Below, piece after piece: positions 62,356-64,000 of a stretch of 64,000 bases of DNA (the first letter of the stretch is position 1; the number at the start of each line of letters is the position of its first letter). Source of the stretch: CAZUNB01 sp044227985 (lineage in GTDB: Bacteria; Patescibacteriota; Saccharimonadia; Saccharimonadales; JAGPDM01); NCBI GenBank assembly GCA_044227985.1, contig JBGAVT010000002.1, forward strand, positions 34,286-98,285, given 5' to 3'. The translations under genes were made by a program, and so were the position numbers. A model generated the notes under the pieces. The model was not told the origin of the DNA. It ran no database searches and saw only the letters and a list, made by a program, of their open reading frames with translations.

Positions 62356-62427
62356 AACAACAGTTAAAAATTAAACGACTTAAACGGCTATAATCGGAAG
62401 CCAACGGAAGAACTTTTAACTATTGTT
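62356..62427. repeat. 14-bp inverted repeat downstream of the second CA-like gene
   Basis: AACAACAGTTAAAA (62356-62369) and TTTTAACTATTGTT (62414-62427) are complementary with one mismatch, across 44 bases that contain a shorter GGCT/AGCC stem. It begins one base after the stop codon. It may be a 3' mRNA structure; no T-run follows. Confidence 0.4.
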
Positions 62428-62481
62428 ATAGAACATATTTGATTCTAATTACAGATAAAAAAATAAAAGACAAAAAAAATA

Positions 62482-62510
62482 TTGACGTGAAAAAAAATCG
62501 GACGTATATT
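62482..62510 (+). promoter_or_regulatory. promoter of nhaD
   Basis: TTGACG (62482-62487), a 17-bp spacer and TATATT (62505-62510). A leader of about 27 nt with TTAGGAAAT precedes the ATG at 62544. Confidence 0.7.
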
Positions 62511-62543
62511 TATTTCTTACGTTAAAGATAGTTAGGAAATACT

Positions 62544-63836
62544 ATGCCCGAAAACGTTTTCAATATCTACTCAATTCTCGGAATTGGGCTATTCACGTTA
62601 GCTTACGTATTTATAGCTCTTGAAGATAAATTTCATATCAATAAGTCTGGTGTAGCAATTGCACTTGGTGCTTTTCTGTGGCTTTTAGCTGTACTCATGA
62701 CTGGTGACGGTAAGGAAGTTTCAGAGAGCCTTCTGCATGACAGTCAAGAGATTTTTAGTATAGTTGTTTTTTTGTTATCTGCCATGACGATTGTTGAGAT
62801 GATGATACACTTTGGTCTATTCGATTGGGTGCAGGAGAAGATAATGGAAAAAAAGTTGAGCTCAGCTCAACTTTTTTGGATTTTAGGAATTGTGACCTTT
62901 TTTCTATCTGGAGTATTGGATAACTTAACAACTACATTAATAATGATTCAGATTGGTCGCAAGATCTATTCACATAAAAAGAGCTTTCTTATATTTGTAG
63001 CAGCAACAGTTATCGCAGCTAATGCCGGGGGTGCTCCAAGCCCACTCGGTGATGTTACAACTATTATGATTTGGTTAGCAGGCAAAGCTAGCGCTGGTGA
63101 ACTGTTAACATTAGGAATGATTCCTGCTTTCGTAACCTTTGCGGTGCCTCACTATCTACTCAGTCGAAAAATTACTCAACATGAAAAGGCCGAACGACCT
63201 ATGCCAATTAAAGGCAAGACCGCTAATCCTGACTGGACTATGATTGCTATTGGTTTTGGCTCATTCGCCATGCCAGTTATCTTTAGTATTATAGGATTGC
63301 CACCATTCCTAGGTCTGCTATTGGGGCTTGGAGTAGTCTGGATTGTTAATGATTATAAGGCAAAAAAGGGAAGCGAACACCACAAAAACGGCGATATAAT
63401 AAATATGCTCGAAAAGGCCGATGTTTCAACATTGATGTTCTTCATAGGGATTTTACTGGCTGTTGGTGCAATTGCGCATATGGGCATTCTTGACTATCTA
63501 GGTGGTCACTTGTTCGGCGACGGTAGTATCAACAGACTTATTGCGGGTAGTGTCGCTCTCGGAGGTGTTTCATCAATACTAGATAACGTTCCATTAGTTG
63601 CCGCAGCTCTGAAAATATTCCCCGAGACTAAGGACATCATTTGGATATTACTAGCGTTAACTGCTGGTACAGGCGGTTCACTTCTAGTAATTGGCTCGGC
63701 GGCAGGTGTAGCTGCAATGGGTCAGGTTAAAGAACTTAATTTTAGTTACTACTTCAAGACTGCTACGGTACCAGCTCTGGCAGGTTATATTGCTGGAGTT
63801 ATAGTCTGGTACGGTGTTTATTTATTCGTCGGATAG
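62544..63836 (+). CDS. nhaD: NhaD-family Na+/H+ antiporter
   Basis: A 430-residue membrane protein with about twelve hydrophobic segments. Conserved acidic loops fit NhaD: SGVLDNLTTTLI, NAGGAPSPLGDVTTI and SSILDNVPLVAAA, in the two inverted halves of the IT superfamily. It would exchange sodium for protons and keep cytoplasmic pH and sodium. It stands alone under its own promoter, next to the carbonic-anhydrase-like pair; a link through bicarbonate and pH is imaginable but not shown. Confidence 0.93.
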   Translation: MPENVFNIYSILGIGLFTLAYVFIALEDKFHINKSGVAIALGAFLWLLAVLMTGDGKEVSESLLHDSQEIFSIVVFLLSAMTIVEMMIHFGLFDWVQEKIMEKKLSSAQLFWILGIVTFFLSGVLDNLTTTLIMIQIGRKIYSHKKSFLIFVAATVIAANAGGAPSPLGDVTTIMIWLAGKASAGELLTLGMIPAFVTFAVPHYLLSRKITQHEKAERPMPIKGKTANPDWTMIAIGFGSFAMPVIFSIIGLPPFLGLLLGLGVVWIVNDYKAKKGSEHHKNGDIINMLEKADVSTLMFFIGILLAVGAIAHMGILDYLGGHLFGDGSINRLIAGSVALGGVSSILDNVPLVAAALKIFPETKDIIWILLALTAGTGGSLLVIGSAAGVAAMGQVKELNFSYYFKTATVPALAGYIAGVIVWYGVYLFVG

Positions 63837-63921
63837 TAATCTACCTTTGTCTTGGTGTGGTTTGCCTTTAATATAAACTTTCTGATATTCTCAAATTGAA
63901 CATTAAATGGAGAACAAATAA

Positions 63922-64000
63922 ATGCCAGATGATATGACAGTGTGTATTGATTTAGACGGAGATGAATTTGAAGTACCAACTAATTCTCTCAAGATGCGAT
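63922..64000 (+). CDS. hypothetical protein, partial (first 26 residues)
   Basis: GGAG at 63909-63912 precedes an ATG at 63922 that opens a frame running off the right edge. The 26 visible residues are acidic (MPDDMTVCIDLDGDEF). Too short to assign. Confidence 0.5.
   Translation, partial: MPDDMTVCIDLDGDEFEVPTNSLKMR

Noticed and set aside
1..64000. CRISPR arrays, insertion sequences, prophage or rRNA genes
   Set aside because: No regularly spaced repeats, transposase, phage structural genes or rRNA segments were found.

Overview
The window is a dense, AT-rich bacterial chromosome segment with standard stop codons (UGA ends several genes, for example at 18793, so it is not read as glycine). 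Gene content and sequence style point to the Patescibacteria (Candidate Phyla Radiation), most likely a Saccharibacteria-like lineage. Reasons: short intergenic gaps, many genes whose -10 box lies about 7 nt before the start codon (leaderless transcripts), informational proteins that lack their usual zinc fingers (DnaX, RecR, PilB), a ribosomal protein L1 with a long charged N-terminal extension, and many lineage-specific proteins without a recognisable domain. The phylum is inferred from style and content, not from an rRNA gene; none is present.

Layout. 1-2.7 kb: a copper module, with a CsoR/RcnR-family repressor, its operator inside its own promoter, a CopB-type ATPase, and a divergent membrane protein. 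2.7-7.6 kb: small membrane protein, orphan histidine kinase, membrane glycosyltransferase, disulfide oxidoreductase. 7.6-13.4 kb: secE-nusG-rplK-rplA, interrupted by two unknown genes. 13.4-18.8 kb: phosphatase, dihydrofolate reductase, dCTP deaminase-like protein, and a thymidylate kinase fused to a double ThyX protein. 19.6-24.5 kb: an attenuator-controlled operon, leader peptide-leuA-flavodoxin-korA-korB, followed by ridA and ilvA. 27.8-29.1 kb: rplJ-rplL behind an L10-type attenuator. 30-35 kb: dnaX-dnaB-GT-C protein-ybaB-recR. 36-44 kb: DHH phosphoesterase, cysS, AI-2E-like permease, DUF2130, mgtE, SemiSWEET-like protein, tRNA-Gln. 44-57.5 kb: pilB, pabB, NUDIX, purB, purC, purK-purE-HAD-PIF1/HRDC helicase-riboflavin kinase-MFS-TauE. 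57.5-64 kb: membrane-linked unknowns, an HExxH protein, two adjacent proteins with carbonic-anhydrase-like metal-site motifs, and an NhaD antiporter.

How the genes work together. The most striking system is the 19.6-24.5 kb operon. A perfect promoter starts a leaderless 25-codon peptide carrying Leu-Leu-Leu-Ile-Ala-Leu-Val. Downstream are a competing antiterminator and a terminator nested inside a stem that also covers the leuA ribosome-binding site. This is textbook Leu attenuation in a lineage usually thought poor in amino-acid synthesis. The operon pairs isopropylmalate synthase with a flavodoxin and a two-subunit 2-oxoacid oxidoreductase, and IlvA/RidA lie next door, so a 2-oxoacid/CoA module is plausible. 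A second attenuator precedes rplJL. Pyrimidine supply (dCTP deaminase-like, ThyX, Tmk), folate (pabB, folA) and purine genes (purB, purC, purK, purE) show that this organism keeps more nucleotide metabolism than the most reduced relatives.
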